The notes: generated by a model not told the origin, from the letters alone. A DNA stretch of 64,000 nt from Bact-08 sp964533215 (GCA_964533215.1 CAZHLJ010000001.1:930001-994000); one strand, 5' to 3'. Positions 44,036 through 53,520 are shown, counted from the first letter of the stretch. Made by a program: numbers and translations.

Positions 44036-44971
44036 TTATTTATTTTCCTGTAAAAATCTCTCTGCATCCAGAGCTGCCTTACAACCAGATCCGGCGGCGG
44101 TGATAGCCTGACGATAACTTGGATCCTGTACATCGCCTGCGGCAAACACTCCCGGAACATTGGTCTTGGAACCTTTACCCTCGGTTATGATATAGCCCTC
44201 TTCATTTACATTTACCCATTTGCTGAAAAGTTCAGAATTCGGGTGATGACCGATTGCTAGGAAAAAGCCGTGGATATCGATTTTCTTCTCTGTACCGTTC
44301 TTATGAACAAGAATCGCACCAGTAACTCCATCTGTGAGTGTGCCGATGATTTCTTTTGTATTATATTGCCATAGTATTTCTATGTTAGGGGTGTTTTTTA
44401 CCCTCTCCTGCATTGCCTTAGAGGCTCTTAGAACATCCCTTCTTACAATCAGGTATACTTTATTGCAAAGACCTGAAAGATAGCTTGCCTCTTCGCATGC
44501 TGTATCTCCGCCTCCTACTACGGCAACATCCTTACCTCTGTAGAAGAATCCGTCACATGTTGCGCAGGCAGAAACTCCAGAACCCCTGAATCTATCTTCA
44601 GATTCAAGTCCCAGATATTTGGCAGTTGCGCCTGTGGATATAATTATTGTCTCTGCTAGAATATCTTTTTCCTCGTCGATAGTGATCTTGAAAGGTCTTT
44701 TAGAAAGATCAGCATTGGTTACAAGACCTGACCTGATGTCTGCACCGAATCTCAATGCCTGTTTTTTTAGCTGATCCATCATCTCCTGTCCGGTAATTCC
44801 TTCCGGATACCCTGGGAAATTATCAATTTCTGTAGTTGTTGTTAGTTGGCCACCTGGTTGGATACCTTCATACAAAACTGGTTGAAGATTAGCTCTGGAG
44901 GCATAGATTGCAGCTGTAAAACCTGAAGGACCGCTGCCGATGATTAGACATTTTACTTTCTCGATTTCCAT
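44036..44971 (-). CDS. trxB: Thioredoxin-disulfide reductase
   Basis: 311 aa. FAD site GSGPSGFTAAIYASRA, redox-active disulfide CATCDGFF at about residue 136, NADPH site VVGGGDTACEEASYL, and the C-terminal GVFAAGDVQDPSYRQAITAAGSG. It reduces thioredoxin with NADPH in the cytoplasm and may supply electrons, through membrane carriers, to the two TlpA-type proteins. Second gene of the run beginning at 45937. Confidence 0.97.
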   Translation of the reverse strand: MEIEKVKCLIIGSGPSGFTAAIYASRANLQPVLYEGIQPGGQLTTTTEIDNFPGYPEGITGQEMMDQLKKQALRFGADIRSGLVTNADLSKRPFKITIDEEKDILAETIIISTGATAKYLGLESEDRFRGSGVSACATCDGFFYRGKDVAVVGGGDTACEEASYLSGLCNKVYLIVRRDVLRASKAMQERVKNTPNIEILWQYNTKEIIGTLTDGVTGAILVHKNGTEKKIDIHGFFLAIGHHPNSELFSKWVNVNEEGYIITEGKGSKTNVPGVFAAGDVQDPSYRQAITAAGSGCKAALDAERFLQENK

Positions 44972-44977
44972 GGATAT

Positions 44978-45937
44978 TTATTGATTATTATTGTCAACCT
45001 GCAAAGGTATAAATTTTTTCCGTATTGCCATCTCGAGTCTTAACTCCCAAACTAGAAGGAGTGACATAAACCATCTGGAAAACAGGAGCCAAAGAGCCAT
45101 ACCTCCAATAGAGGATAGCAGTAGCACATCTTCAAGATTGCTATGTGAAATGGAAATATGATTGTTCAAAAGATCTATATCCTTTTTACTTACCTTGCCG
45201 TTTTCATATTCATCTATCATTACCGCTGCTCCGTATGCAAGACCAAGTATGTTTGCCACAATCCAAAGAAAGGAGGTTTTTGCAGGAAGTCCGAAAATAC
45301 TGAGGATAGGTCTCAGAAATTTGGAAATCCACCGGATTATGCCAAATTCTGATAGCAGCCGCTGGAGTATTGAGAGAGAGAATATCAGAACAACCATTTT
45401 AATGACTACGGTTATCGTTGAATGTACCCAATCCGACACCATTTCCATAAATGGGACGTTTGCCAGGCTCGCATGAGAGGAGACTGAGGCTGCCTCCCCG
45501 GGCATGACAATATTGAGAAGGAAGCCAAGGATGAAGGCAGAAAGAGTCCGGACTATCACAATTCTTATTGCAGAAGAGCCGGTTTTTTTCTGTACGGCTG
45601 TCTCGATTATCATATTATGAGCACAAAGGACCATCACCGAAATTATGGTAATGGCCCTTATATCCATGTCCAAAGAGACAATAACAGCTATTGCTGAGTA
45701 TACATTTACGAAATAACCGGTTACAAAAGCTAAGGCTGCCTCCCCAGGTAATCCAAGTAAATTGAAAACGGGATTGATTAGCCTTGAAAACCAAGGTAAA
45801 ATATTGAAATATCTCAGGAAAAGGATTCCAATCGAAATAAGTACCGTTACTTTTACCAGCCAAAGGCAAGTTTTGAATGTATTGGGCAGTATCTCTTTTA
45901 CCGAGTCAATAGCTCTCTGTTTTGCAGATTTTTCCAT
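44978..45937 (-). CDS. Nucleoside recognition (Gate) domain membrane protein
   Basis: 319 aa, about eight membrane segments and two Gate-type repeats (LPGEAALAFVTGYFVNVYSAIAVI; LPAKTSFLWIVANILGLAYGAAVM). Gate domains are found in nucleoside, spore-maturation and ferrous-iron transport proteins; the substrate here is unknown. First gene of the long operon ending with nagB, 6 bases before trxB. Confidence 0.87.
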   Translation of the reverse strand: MEKSAKQRAIDSVKEILPNTFKTCLWLVKVTVLISIGILFLRYFNILPWFSRLINPVFNLLGLPGEAALAFVTGYFVNVYSAIAVIVSLDMDIRAITIISVMVLCAHNMIIETAVQKKTGSSAIRIVIVRTLSAFILGFLLNIVMPGEAASVSSHASLANVPFMEMVSDWVHSTITVVIKMVVLIFSLSILQRLLSEFGIIRWISKFLRPILSIFGLPAKTSFLWIVANILGLAYGAAVMIDEYENGKVSKKDIDLLNNHISISHSNLEDVLLLSSIGGMALWLLFSRWFMSLLLVWELRLEMAIRKKFIPLQVDNNNQ

Positions 45938-45953
45938 ATTCGTAAATAATCCG

Positions 45954-45961
45954 CAAATGTA
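45954..45961 (-). promoter_or_regulatory. -7 promoter element of the gate-trxB-bamD-rpoZ-coaBC-recN-nagB run
   Basis: Minus-strand TACATTTG, 17 bases upstream of the start codon at 45937. Inter-gene gaps downstream are at most 22 bases, so this may drive all seven genes. Confidence 0.5.
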
Positions 45962-45975
45962 GCTAATATTATCTT

Positions 45976-46554
45976 TTAGTAGTTATTTTTCTTAGGTTCG
46001 AAATAAGCCTTTGGATGGTTGCATGCAGGACAGTTTTCAAGAGCTTTTTTGCCTTTATGCACATATCCGCAGTTGCGGCATTGCCACTCGATCTCTTCTT
46101 CCCTCTCAAAGAATTTGTCCTCTTCCAGCCTTGCATGAAGTGTACGATATCTCTTTTCGTGTTCTGCCTCCACTTTGGCAATCATCTTGAATGCAGTGGC
46201 AATCTGAGGGAAACCCTCTTCCATGGCTGTCTCGGCAAACGCAGGATAGAGTTCGCTCCACTCTTCTTTTTCTCCGGCAGCTGAGGCTGCAAGATTATCT
46301 TTGGTTGTACCGATTATCCCGGCCGGATAGCTTGCTGTAATTTCTACCATACCACCTTCAAGAAATTTGAAAAATCTTTTGGCATGTTCCTTCTCCTGTT
46401 CTGCTGTCTCAGCAAAAACATCAGCAATTTTTTCAAAACCCTCTTTTTTTGCAACGCTTGAGAAATAGGTATATCTGTTTCTTGCCTGAGATTCCCCTGC
46501 AAAGGCTTTTAAAAGATTCTGCTCTGTTTTTGTCCCTTTAATGCTTTTTTCCAT
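45976..46554 (-). CDS. Rubrerythrin
   Basis: 192 aa. N-terminal four-helix domain with di-iron ligands in FAGESQARNRY, ETAEQEKEHAKRF and KVEAEHEKRY, then a C-terminal rubredoxin-like Fe-Cys4 domain (WQCRNCGYVH, CPACNHPKAYF). It reduces hydrogen peroxide with NADH-derived electrons in anaerobes. Single gene divergent to the aminopeptidase, with its own -7 element. Confidence 0.97.
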   Translation of the reverse strand: MEKSIKGTKTEQNLLKAFAGESQARNRYTYFSSVAKKEGFEKIADVFAETAEQEKEHAKRFFKFLEGGMVEITASYPAGIIGTTKDNLAASAAGEKEEWSELYPAFAETAMEEGFPQIATAFKMIAKVEAEHEKRYRTLHARLEEDKFFEREEEIEWQCRNCGYVHKGKKALENCPACNHPKAYFEPKKNNY

Positions 46555-46589
46555 AGATGTTTTCTTTAAAAATTAGTATTCATGTTCAA

Positions 46590-46597
46590 CAAATATA
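46590..46597 (-). promoter_or_regulatory. -7 promoter element of rubrerythrin
   Basis: Minus-strand TATATTTG, 36 bases upstream of the start at 46554; the divergent element for the aminopeptidase begins 23 bases further on. Confidence 0.5.
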
Positions 46598-46619
46598 ATA
46601 AAAATATTTGTTGAATTTG

Positions 46620-46627
46620 TACATTTG
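46620..46627 (+). promoter_or_regulatory. -7 promoter element of the aminopeptidase P gene
   Basis: TACATTTG, 28 bases before the ATG at 46655. A TTG at 46625 that could serve as a start codon lies inside this element and is therefore rejected. Confidence 0.5.
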
Positions 46628-46654
46628 CAGAACTCTCATTTTAACAATCAACAG

Positions 46655-48445
46655 ATGAAAAACATAAAATTGGAACAGTTCAGGACATACATGTCCGAGA
46701 GATCTTTATCGGCATTCATTGTACCTTCATGCGACCCTCATTTTGGAGAATACATTCAAGATCATTTTAAATGTCTGGAGTGGATTTCAGGATTTAACGG
46801 ATCTGCAGGTACTGTTGCACTCACTATTAATGATGCCGCTCTTTGGACAGATTCAAGATATTTTATTCAGGCGGAAGAGCAATTGCACGGATCGGGAATT
46901 GAACTTAAAAAGATGAGAATGCCTGGAACTGAGTCAGTTGAAAAATGGCTTACTGATAGGCTTGAGAAAGGAGCAAAAGTGGGTGTGGATGCGAATCTTT
47001 TCTCTCTTGCCGAGTTTAATTCATTAAAAGAGGAGCTTTTCCCACTCGAACTTGTAATGTGCCAGGATCCATTTGAGATTGTATGGGACGGCAGGCCGGC
47101 TTTGTATTCTAATGAAGCAACCTTCCTTGATGAGACATATTCAGGGGAATCCATATCCTCAAAGCATAGACGGGTAGTTGATGCTATCGGTTGTTCAAGT
47201 GATTTCATATATCTTGTGTCGGTGTGCGACGATATTGCTTGGTTGTGTAACCTGCGTGGAAGCGATATAGAATACAATCCGTTGGTACTTTCTTATGCTG
47301 CAGTTACTAGGGATTCTGTGATACTTTTTGCAGCCAAGTCTGCAATTTCTGCAGAATTGTCGGCAAGACTAAAGTCAGAGGGGATAAGAATTGAAGATTA
47401 CAATTACTTTACTGAGTTTATAGGGAATTATCCTAAAGATAGTGTACGCATTGCGCCCAGAGAAAAAATTTCAGTAAGGAATGCTGCTGCTGCCCAGAGA
47501 AATGGAGCAATATTCATATCGGACAGAATGCGTGGAGGGGTCATTGCCAATCTTAAGGCGGTCAAGAATAATACTGAGATTGATGGATTTAGAAAAGCCA
47601 TGCTTATGGATGCAATCGCTTGGGTAAAGCTTTGGATTTATATGGATGAAAATCTGATAAATGGTGAAAAGGCACTTTCTGAATGGGACGTGGCTGCAAA
47701 GCTTATCGATTTTCGTTCTGAGTGCAATGACTACCTTGGAGAGAGCTTCAGTCCAATCTCTGCTTTTGGAAAAAACGGAGCTTTGCCTCATTATGAGCTA
47801 TCTCAGAGTAGTTCAGATATAATTGGGAATAATAACTTCCTTTTAGTTGATACGGGTGGACACTATACCTTCGGCACAACTGATACTACCCGGACGTTTG
47901 CTATCGGCACTCTTACCCAGGAGCAAAAAAGGGATTATTCTTTGGTGCTTAAGGGAATGATAAATTTAAGCATGGCAAGGTTTCTTAAGGGAACAAGGGG
48001 TGCATCGCTGGATTTTCTTGCGAGGGGGCCAATAAGCTCGGCAGGCAAGATATATCTGCATGGAACAGGACACGGGATAGGGCATCGTCTTTGTGTACAT
48101 GAGGGACCTCAAAGCATAAGGATGGAGGATAACCCTGTGACAATTGAACCTGGAATGGTTATGTCTAATGAGCCTGCTGTCTATGAGAGCGGAAGCTATG
48201 GAATAAGGCTGGAAAATACAATTCTTTGCAGGGAATGGACCGAGACCCAGTATGGGACATTTTATCAGTTTGAGACGCTTACCCTTATACCAATCGACAC
48301 TAAGCCAATAGATAAAGAGATTCTTGGTAAAGAAGGTGTTGAATGGCTCAATAAATACCATTCAACTGTTTATGAAAAACTTGTACCTTATCTAAACGAG
48401 ACTGAGAAAAAATGGCTAGCGGTCAAAACGGCTGACATTCACTGA
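46655..48445 (+). CDS. Xaa-Pro aminopeptidase (M24 family, aminopeptidase P type)
   Basis: 596 aa from the ATG at 46655. Two creatinase-like N-terminal domains (about 1-300), then the pita-bread M24 domain with metal ligands in LLVDTGGHY, TTDTTRTF, HGTGHGIGHRL, MSNEPAVYE and FETLTLIPID. The enzyme removes an N-terminal residue next to Pro. The three-domain length matches the eukaryotic-like XPP branch common in Bacteroidetes. Its last 30 bases overlap the convergent LysM gene. Confidence 0.95.
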   Translation: MKNIKLEQFRTYMSERSLSAFIVPSCDPHFGEYIQDHFKCLEWISGFNGSAGTVALTINDAALWTDSRYFIQAEEQLHGSGIELKKMRMPGTESVEKWLTDRLEKGAKVGVDANLFSLAEFNSLKEELFPLELVMCQDPFEIVWDGRPALYSNEATFLDETYSGESISSKHRRVVDAIGCSSDFIYLVSVCDDIAWLCNLRGSDIEYNPLVLSYAAVTRDSVILFAAKSAISAELSARLKSEGIRIEDYNYFTEFIGNYPKDSVRIAPREKISVRNAAAAQRNGAIFISDRMRGGVIANLKAVKNNTEIDGFRKAMLMDAIAWVKLWIYMDENLINGEKALSEWDVAAKLIDFRSECNDYLGESFSPISAFGKNGALPHYELSQSSSDIIGNNNFLLVDTGGHYTFGTTDTTRTFAIGTLTQEQKRDYSLVLKGMINLSMARFLKGTRGASLDFLARGPISSAGKIYLHGTGHGIGHRLCVHEGPQSIRMEDNPVTIEPGMVMSNEPAVYESGSYGIRLENTILCREWTETQYGTFYQFETLTLIPIDTKPIDKEILGKEGVEWLNKYHSTVYEKLVPYLNETEKKWLAVKTADIH

Positions 48446-50020
48446 GTAATCCGGATTGAAGATTACCTGTCTGGCAGTATTGTTTATAAACCCACTGTTT
48501 CCATCTTTTCTGACGAAGCGCATGTCGTTTTGTAGCAAAGCCTTTGCATAACCTTCCATTTTATCAGGGAAGTCTGATCCATATTGGTAAAGAGCACTCA
48601 AAAAGAAATAGGCCACATCATAAGCCTGGAAGGAGTATGGAGTGGGCTCTGTACCATAAAGGGCCCTGTATCTGGCAAGGAAATCCTTTACATTGTCAGA
48701 AGTGTAGTCAATATAGTACTGTAGGGAGAGATGGAGATTCATAGAGTGGAAATAGTTGATGTCAACGACTTCGAAATTACGCCATCTTGGTGTCCCGTAT
48801 ACAGTAATCCGGTAATTACTCCTCGTTTCCAACAGGCTAAGGTTTCTCAGAACATCAGAGACAAATGCCTCAGAGTTTGAGAGTACAACAACATCGTTCA
48901 TAGATGTTTTTGAGAGCTTGCTTGCAAGCTGAGGCGATATTGCCCGCCCGGAAAGTACATTATACGAAAATGAAGAGAAGTTGATGCCCTTGCTCTCCAG
49001 TATCTCCTTTGTCATTGAAACCAATGCAGCCTCTGTGTTGCCGGACTCAGAAATGAGGGTCACGGAACTTCTGGGATTAAGGTTCTTAAGTAACTCTACT
49101 TGCTGGTAATAAAGATTGGAGCTTACCTGAAAAAACTTCGGATGACCTTCTACCAGAGTCTCTGTTTGTGTGTCCATTGGCGAAACCATAGGAATGCCAT
49201 TTTCCGAAGCAAAATCCAGAACAGGAGTTATGTCGTTCTTGAATATTGGACCGATTATCAGATCGCTTCCGTCTAGCTTGCCGGTTTGAGCGAGTAATTT
49301 TCCAGTTGAGTAGTCTGCAAGGTCAAATACTTTCATATTCAGGTTCATGCCTTCATTCTTAAGGTCTTCCAGAGCAAGAAGGAAACCTTGGTAAAAATCC
49401 AGATAGTTGTTGTTTCCATCCTGACTAGTTGAGACTTTACTACCAACCGGCAATATCAGCGATACATCAAAAGTCTCGGAAGATGGACTCTTGAAAATAG
49501 GAAACCGGTCATATTTCTTTTCAGGTTCTTGTTCAACAACCTTGCTAACTGTGTTTACAATCTGTGTCTCTTCTTCCTTTACATCTGTAACGGTTAGAGG
49601 AATCTTTAACACTTGTCTCACCTGAATGAGGTCGCCTTCAAGTGAGTTGAGTTTTGCAATCGATTCTTCTGTTACATTGTATTTTTTTGCAATGGAAGTA
49701 AGGTTTTCGTACCATCTTACAGTGTGGTTAAGGTACTTCTGCTGGGTAGCTCCCACTTTTCTTATGTAAAGAGCATTGCCGGCCTTTAGACCACTACGTA
49801 TATCAGGATTATCCTCTTCTAAAGTCTTGTAGTCAATGCCATAAGCCTTGCAGATGGAAAAAATGGTCTGATTATGTTCCACTACGTGAACAAAGAATGT
49901 AGATCCGTTTCTGATGACTGTCTGCTGAGATGTCACAACAGGTGCAGGTGTAAACTGACCATAGGCGGTTGGTTTACAAAAAATAAATAAAGCAAGAAAA
50001 ATTGTTACAAGATATCTCAT
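48416..50020 (-). CDS. LysM domain protein with periplasmic-binding-protein fold
   Basis: 534 aa. Signal peptide ending AYGQ; two LysM domains (about 45-92, VVEHNQTIFSICKAYGIDY; about 100-147, VRWYENLTSIAKKYNVTEE) that bind peptidoglycan; then a type 1 periplasmic-binding fold (about 180-534, VSLILPVGSKV, ALEDLKNEGMNLNMKVFD, YSFQAYDVAYFFLSAL). This combination is a Bacteroidetes periplasmic protein, perhaps analogous to LpoA as a regulator of wall synthesis. Its start overlaps the purC stop by 4 bases. Confidence 0.85.
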   Translation of the reverse strand: MRYLVTIFLALFIFCKPTAYGQFTPAPVVTSQQTVIRNGSTFFVHVVEHNQTIFSICKAYGIDYKTLEEDNPDIRSGLKAGNALYIRKVGATQQKYLNHTVRWYENLTSIAKKYNVTEESIAKLNSLEGDLIQVRQVLKIPLTVTDVKEEETQIVNTVSKVVEQEPEKKYDRFPIFKSPSSETFDVSLILPVGSKVSTSQDGNNNYLDFYQGFLLALEDLKNEGMNLNMKVFDLADYSTGKLLAQTGKLDGSDLIIGPIFKNDITPVLDFASENGIPMVSPMDTQTETLVEGHPKFFQVSSNLYYQQVELLKNLNPRSSVTLISESGNTEAALVSMTKEILESKGINFSSFSYNVLSGRAISPQLASKLSKTSMNDVVVLSNSEAFVSDVLRNLSLLETRSNYRITVYGTPRWRNFEVVDINYFHSMNLHLSLQYYIDYTSDNVKDFLARYRALYGTEPTPYSFQAYDVAYFFLSALYQYGSDFPDKMEGYAKALLQNDMRFVRKDGNSGFINNTARQVIFNPDYSVNVSRFDR

Positions 50021-50967
50021 AATCTTGCAAGCATGTTTTTTATATTTGTTTCGATCCTTTCGTAAATATCATTGTTGTATTCGGCACGTACAAAAGTGCT
50101 TCCGGTTATGCTTTCGTATAATTCAATATACCTGTCAGAGATTGACCTCACAATTTCATCGGTCATTTCAGGAACCTTCTGTCCTGCCTGTCCTGAAAAG
50201 TTGTTCGCCATAAGCCACTCTCTCACAAACTCCTTCGAGAGCTGTCTTTGAGGCTCTCCTTTAGCGAAAAGGTCAGCATATGTGTTGCTATAGAAGTATC
50301 TAGAAGAATCAGGTGTATGGATTTCGTCCATCAGATATATTTTATCTCCTTTTTTCCCAAACTCGTATTTGGTATCTACCAGAATAAGTCCTCTTTCTGC
50401 AGCTATCTCAGATCCTCTCTTGAATAGAGCCAGAGTGTATTCCTCCAGCTTGGTGTAATCAGCTTCGTTAATAAGGCCACTTGCCAATATCTCTTCCCTT
50501 GAGATGTCCTGATCATGTTCACCGATTTCTGCTTTGGTGGTGGGGGTGATTATTGGTTTCTCGAATTTTTGGTGTTCTTTCATGCCATCGGGGATCCTAA
50601 CGCCGCAAAACTCCCTGCTGCCTGCCTTGTATGCTCTCCAAGAACTTCCGGTAAGATATGCTCTAACTATCATTTCAACGGGGAAGCCTACACATTTATG
50701 GCCAATTGTCACCATTGGATCAGGTGTGGCAATTTTCCAGTTAGGTACGATATCAGATGTGCTGTCCAGGAATTTAGAAGCAATCTGGTTAAGCACTTGG
50801 CCTTTGTATGGAATACCCTTTGGGAGGACTACGTCAAATGCAGAAATTCTGTCGGTAGCCACCATTACAAGGTAATCTTCTCCGATGCTGTACACATCTC
50901 TTACTTTACCTACATATTTGCTGGTCTGTCCTTGAAAATCGAATTCTGTACGGGTAATTGCATTCAT
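50017..50967 (-). CDS. purC: Phosphoribosylaminoimidazole-succinocarboxamide synthase
   Basis: 316 aa, SAICAR synthetase of purine synthesis (CAIR plus Asp and ATP). Conserved blocks: YVGKVRDVYSIGEDYLVMVATDRISAFDVV, EMIVRAYLTGSSWR, LILVDTKYEFG and DEIHTPDSSRYFY. It is overlapped by 4 bases by the LysM gene and follows a glycosyltransferase by 17, apparently in one transcript. Confidence 0.97.
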   Translation of the reverse strand: MNAITRTEFDFQGQTSKYVGKVRDVYSIGEDYLVMVATDRISAFDVVLPKGIPYKGQVLNQIASKFLDSTSDIVPNWKIATPDPMVTIGHKCVGFPVEMIVRAYLTGSSWRAYKAGSREFCGVRIPDGMKEHQKFEKPIITPTTKAEIGEHDQDISREEILASGLINEADYTKLEEYTLALFKRGSEIAAERGLILVDTKYEFGKKGDKIYLMDEIHTPDSSRYFYSNTYADLFAKGEPQRQLSKEFVREWLMANNFSGQAGQKVPEMTDEIVRSISDRYIELYESITGSTFVRAEYNNDIYERIETNIKNMLARL

Positions 50968-50984
50968 TTTGTTAAAATTTTATC

Positions 50985-52103
50985 TTAAAGGGTTTTATAA
51001 AAATCGGTCAATTTTATAGAGAAGTTGTTCCATGAAAGTTTCTCCTTCTCTTTTATAATGTTTTCCGACAGAGTGCCTTTAAGGCCTCTGTCAAAGTAAT
51101 CATTTATTGCATCAGTTATGGCTTCAGAATTTACTGTCTCAACAACTATGCCAGTCCCGGGAACTGCAATGGCCTCTTTAAGACCTCCGACATCTGTCGT
51201 AATCATTGGTAATTCAAAGTGATAAGATATGGCACTTATTCCGCTTTGAGTTGCAGACCTGTAAGGGAGAACGCACACATCACTTGCTGAGAAGAAGTAA
51301 GGGACTTCACTGTCCGAGATATACCTTGTAAAAAGCTTTATTCTATTTTTATTGGGAGATTTATCTATCTGCTCCTGATATTTGTCGAAACTTCCATAAG
51401 GCTCTCCCGCAATTATGAGTTGGTAGCTCTCGTCAAGTCTGGAGAAAGAGTCTATTAGTATGTCCAGACCTTTGTAGTCTCTTATCAGTCCAAAGAAGAG
51501 TATGTTTTTTTTATTGTCTTCGATACCCAGTCTGACAATAGCCTCCTCTCTTCCTACCTTCTCTCCGAAGTGGTTGTAAATAGGGTGGGGCGTGCTTATG
51601 AATTTAGCATCGGGTTTATATGACACAAGATCTTTACCGACAGCATCTGAAAGGACAACGAACCCATCATTTGAGCCTAAATAGTATTTTGTAAAAGGAG
51701 CATCAAAAAACCTTGGTTCATGAGGTATTACATTGTCAAGGATGGATATGACTTTAGTCTTCTGGAGCTGATGTCTGGCAACGTAGCCTTGAGATGGACC
51801 GAAATATGACATCCAGTAACGCATCAGCAACAGATCCGGTTCCCACTGACGTATTGCCCTGGCTGTCGAGATGTAGCTTAAAGGGTTGGCTGTATCAAGT
51901 ACAGGTGTGCTTTCAATCTTGACGGCCATATCATCCTTCTCGACAAATTGAGTTTTGCCGGGGAAAAGTAAGCTGGGATACTGTCTTGTGTAATTGAAAG
52001 CCTTTACCTCATTGGACTTGCTCAGCTCTTGGAAAATATTGGCATTGAACTGGGCAATTCCACCCCTGTATGGGTAAAAGCAAGATAAAATTGCTATTCT
52101 CAC
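50985..52103 (-). CDS. GT4-type glycosyltransferase
   Basis: 372 aa, GT-B fold. N-terminal ILSCFYPYRGGIAQFNANIF binds acceptor; the C-terminal nucleotide-sugar half includes ILFFGLIRDYKGLDILIDSF, LIIAGEPYG and SDVCVLPYRSATQSGISAISYHFELP. Acceptor and sugar donor are unknown; cell-surface glycan or glycolipid synthesis is likely. It starts 11 bases after the Skp-like gene. Confidence 0.92.
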   Translation of the reverse strand: MRIAILSCFYPYRGGIAQFNANIFQELSKSNEVKAFNYTRQYPSLLFPGKTQFVEKDDMAVKIESTPVLDTANPLSYISTARAIRQWEPDLLLMRYWMSYFGPSQGYVARHQLQKTKVISILDNVIPHEPRFFDAPFTKYYLGSNDGFVVLSDAVGKDLVSYKPDAKFISTPHPIYNHFGEKVGREEAIVRLGIEDNKKNILFFGLIRDYKGLDILIDSFSRLDESYQLIIAGEPYGSFDKYQEQIDKSPNKNRIKLFTRYISDSEVPYFFSASDVCVLPYRSATQSGISAISYHFELPMITTDVGGLKEAIAVPGTGIVVETVNSEAITDAINDYFDRGLKGTLSENIIKEKEKLSWNNFSIKLTDFYKTL

Positions 52104-52114
52104 CCAGATGTGTA

Positions 52115-52723
52115 TTATTTTTTACTCTTAGTTGCTACGTATTCTTCATTTAATCCGTTAACAACATCTCTGGTGATATTCAAGGTAGAATCGGCCTGAA
52201 GTACAGTGTTGGTTGATCCTGAAGTGTTCACGATCATTGCAAATTTCTTGTCTTCATTATATTTGACGAGATATTTGTTGAGGGCATCCATTACTTTTCT
52301 AAACAAAACCTGTTCCTCTTCAGACATTTCCATTTGTTTCTGCTGGCTGAATTCCTGAAGTTCCTTGTTGCGAGCTGCCAACTGTTGCTGAGTTGCCTCT
52401 GCTTGTGCGCGGGTAATCAAACCTTTCTGAACCTTCTCCTGAAAATCATTGTAGTCACGTTCGAAAGCTCTGCCTTTCTTGCTAAGGTCGTCCTGAATGA
52501 CCTGTGCTTTTGATTCAAGTTCTGATTTGAGATCGTTGAACATGTCATACTGGCTTACTAATGAATCCATCTGAATATAGACCACGCTGCCTGGTGTGGC
52601 AGTAGACCCGCCTATTTCAGAGCTAGCTTTGCCAGAATCTGATTTTGAAGTGAAGTGTAAAACAAACAGTACGATTACTGCTACAGATAAAACCACGTTG
52701 GTTATTAATGAGGCGTTTTTCAT
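52115..52723 (-). CDS. OmpH/Skp family protein with N-terminal membrane anchor
   Basis: 202 aa. One hydrophobic N-terminal segment (about 8-25), a small beta part (VVYIQMDSLVSQYDMFNDL), a long charged helix pair (about 65-145) and a C-terminal NTSGSTNTVLQADSTLNITRDVV. The pattern is that of Skp, the periplasmic holdase for outer-membrane proteins, but here with a probable uncleaved anchor. Third Skp-like gene of the window. Its own -7 element precedes it. Confidence 0.87.
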   Translation of the reverse strand: MKNASLITNVVLSVAVIVLFVLHFTSKSDSGKASSEIGGSTATPGSVVYIQMDSLVSQYDMFNDLKSELESKAQVIQDDLSKKGRAFERDYNDFQEKVQKGLITRAQAEATQQQLAARNKELQEFSQQKQMEMSEEEQVLFRKVMDALNKYLVKYNEDKKFAMIVNTSGSTNTVLQADSTLNITRDVVNGLNEEYVATKSKK

Positions 52724-52745
52724 TTGAGTTAATGTTTATATGGGA

Positions 52746-52753
52746 CAAATATA
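52746..52753 (-). promoter_or_regulatory. -7 promoter element of the Skp-GT4-purC-LysM run
   Basis: Minus-strand TATATTTG, 23 bases upstream of the start codon at 52723. Confidence 0.5.
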
Positions 52754-52754
52754 A

Positions 52755-53474
52755 TTAATAATTTTTTAACTGTCTAATATATGCCTGTATAGTATTTTCC
52801 AGTCCCATATATAGAGCATCGCAGATAAGAGCATGGCCGATGGAGACTTCCAACAAACCCGGAATATTTTTGTAAAAGTAGTTGAGGTTCTCCAGATTAA
52901 GATCATGCCCGGCATTCAGTCCTAATCCAACTTTTCCCGCCTCGATGGCTGCCTTTACAAAAGGATCTATTGCAGCCTCATGATTTTTGCTGTAATTCGC
53001 CGCATAAGATTCTGTATAGAGTTCCACCCTGTCACAACCAGTATCGGCAGCGTGACGTATCATCTCGATATCTGCATTCACAAATATGGATGTCCTTATG
53101 CCCTCCTGCTTGAACAGCTTGCATATATCCCTTAGAAATATTTTGTTGACTTTTGTATCCCAACCGCAATTTGATGTGAGTACATCGTGTGAGTCTGGAA
53201 CGAGAGTTACTTGTGCGGGTTTGAGTTCCAGTACCAGATCCCTGAAGGAGTCTATCGGATTTCCCTCTATATTGAATTCTGTTGTCACTATTTGTTTCAG
53301 ATCCCTAGCATCGCTGTATCTGATATGTCTTTCGTCCGGTCTTGGGTGGATTGTTATTCCTTCAGCACCGAACCTCTCACAATCCAACGCTGCTTTTAAC
53401 ACATCCGGTAAATTACCTCCCCGGGCATTCCTGAGTGTAGCGAATTTATTTATATTTACGCTTAATTTTGTCAT
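52755..53474 (-). CDS. pdxJ: Pyridoxine 5'-phosphate synthase
   Basis: 239 aa from the ATG at 53474, where the family-typical TKLSVNINKFATLRNARGG begins; a longer start at 53504 lies beyond the divergent promoter. Conserved GITIHPRPDERHIRYSD, VTLVPDS, TSIFVNAD, ELYTESYA and GLNAGHDLNLENL are present. Condenses aminoacetone phosphate with deoxyxylulose phosphate in PLP synthesis. Confidence 0.97.
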   Translation of the reverse strand: MTKLSVNINKFATLRNARGGNLPDVLKAALDCERFGAEGITIHPRPDERHIRYSDARDLKQIVTTEFNIEGNPIDSFRDLVLELKPAQVTLVPDSHDVLTSNCGWDTKVNKIFLRDICKLFKQEGIRTSIFVNADIEMIRHAADTGCDRVELYTESYAANYSKNHEAAIDPFVKAAIEAGKVGLGLNAGHDLNLENLNYFYKNIPGLLEVSIGHALICDALYMGLENTIQAYIRQLKNY

Positions 53475-53482
53475 AATAGATG

Positions 53483-53490
53483 CAAATTTA
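53483..53490 (-). promoter_or_regulatory. -7 promoter element of pdxJ
   Basis: Minus-strand TAAATTTG, 9 bases upstream of the start at 53474, implying an almost leaderless mRNA. Confidence 0.4.
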
Positions 53491-53492
53491 TG

Positions 53493-53500
53493 TATTTTTG
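53493..53500 (+). promoter_or_regulatory. -7 promoter element of nadK
   Basis: TATTTTTG, 21 bases before the ATG at 53521. It lies 3 bases from the divergent pdxJ element, so the two promoters share the same 20 bases. Confidence 0.45.
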
Positions 53501-53520
53501 ACAATTATTATACCACAAAT

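Noticed and set aside
46625..46657. TTG at 46625 as start of the aminopeptidase gene
   Set aside because: It lies inside the TACATTTG promoter element; the ATG at 46655 has an A-rich upstream stretch and fits homologues.
53086..53520. Long N-terminal extension of NAD kinase
   Set aside because: The extension is antisense to pdxJ; NAD kinase homology begins at the ATG at 53521, just after a promoter element.
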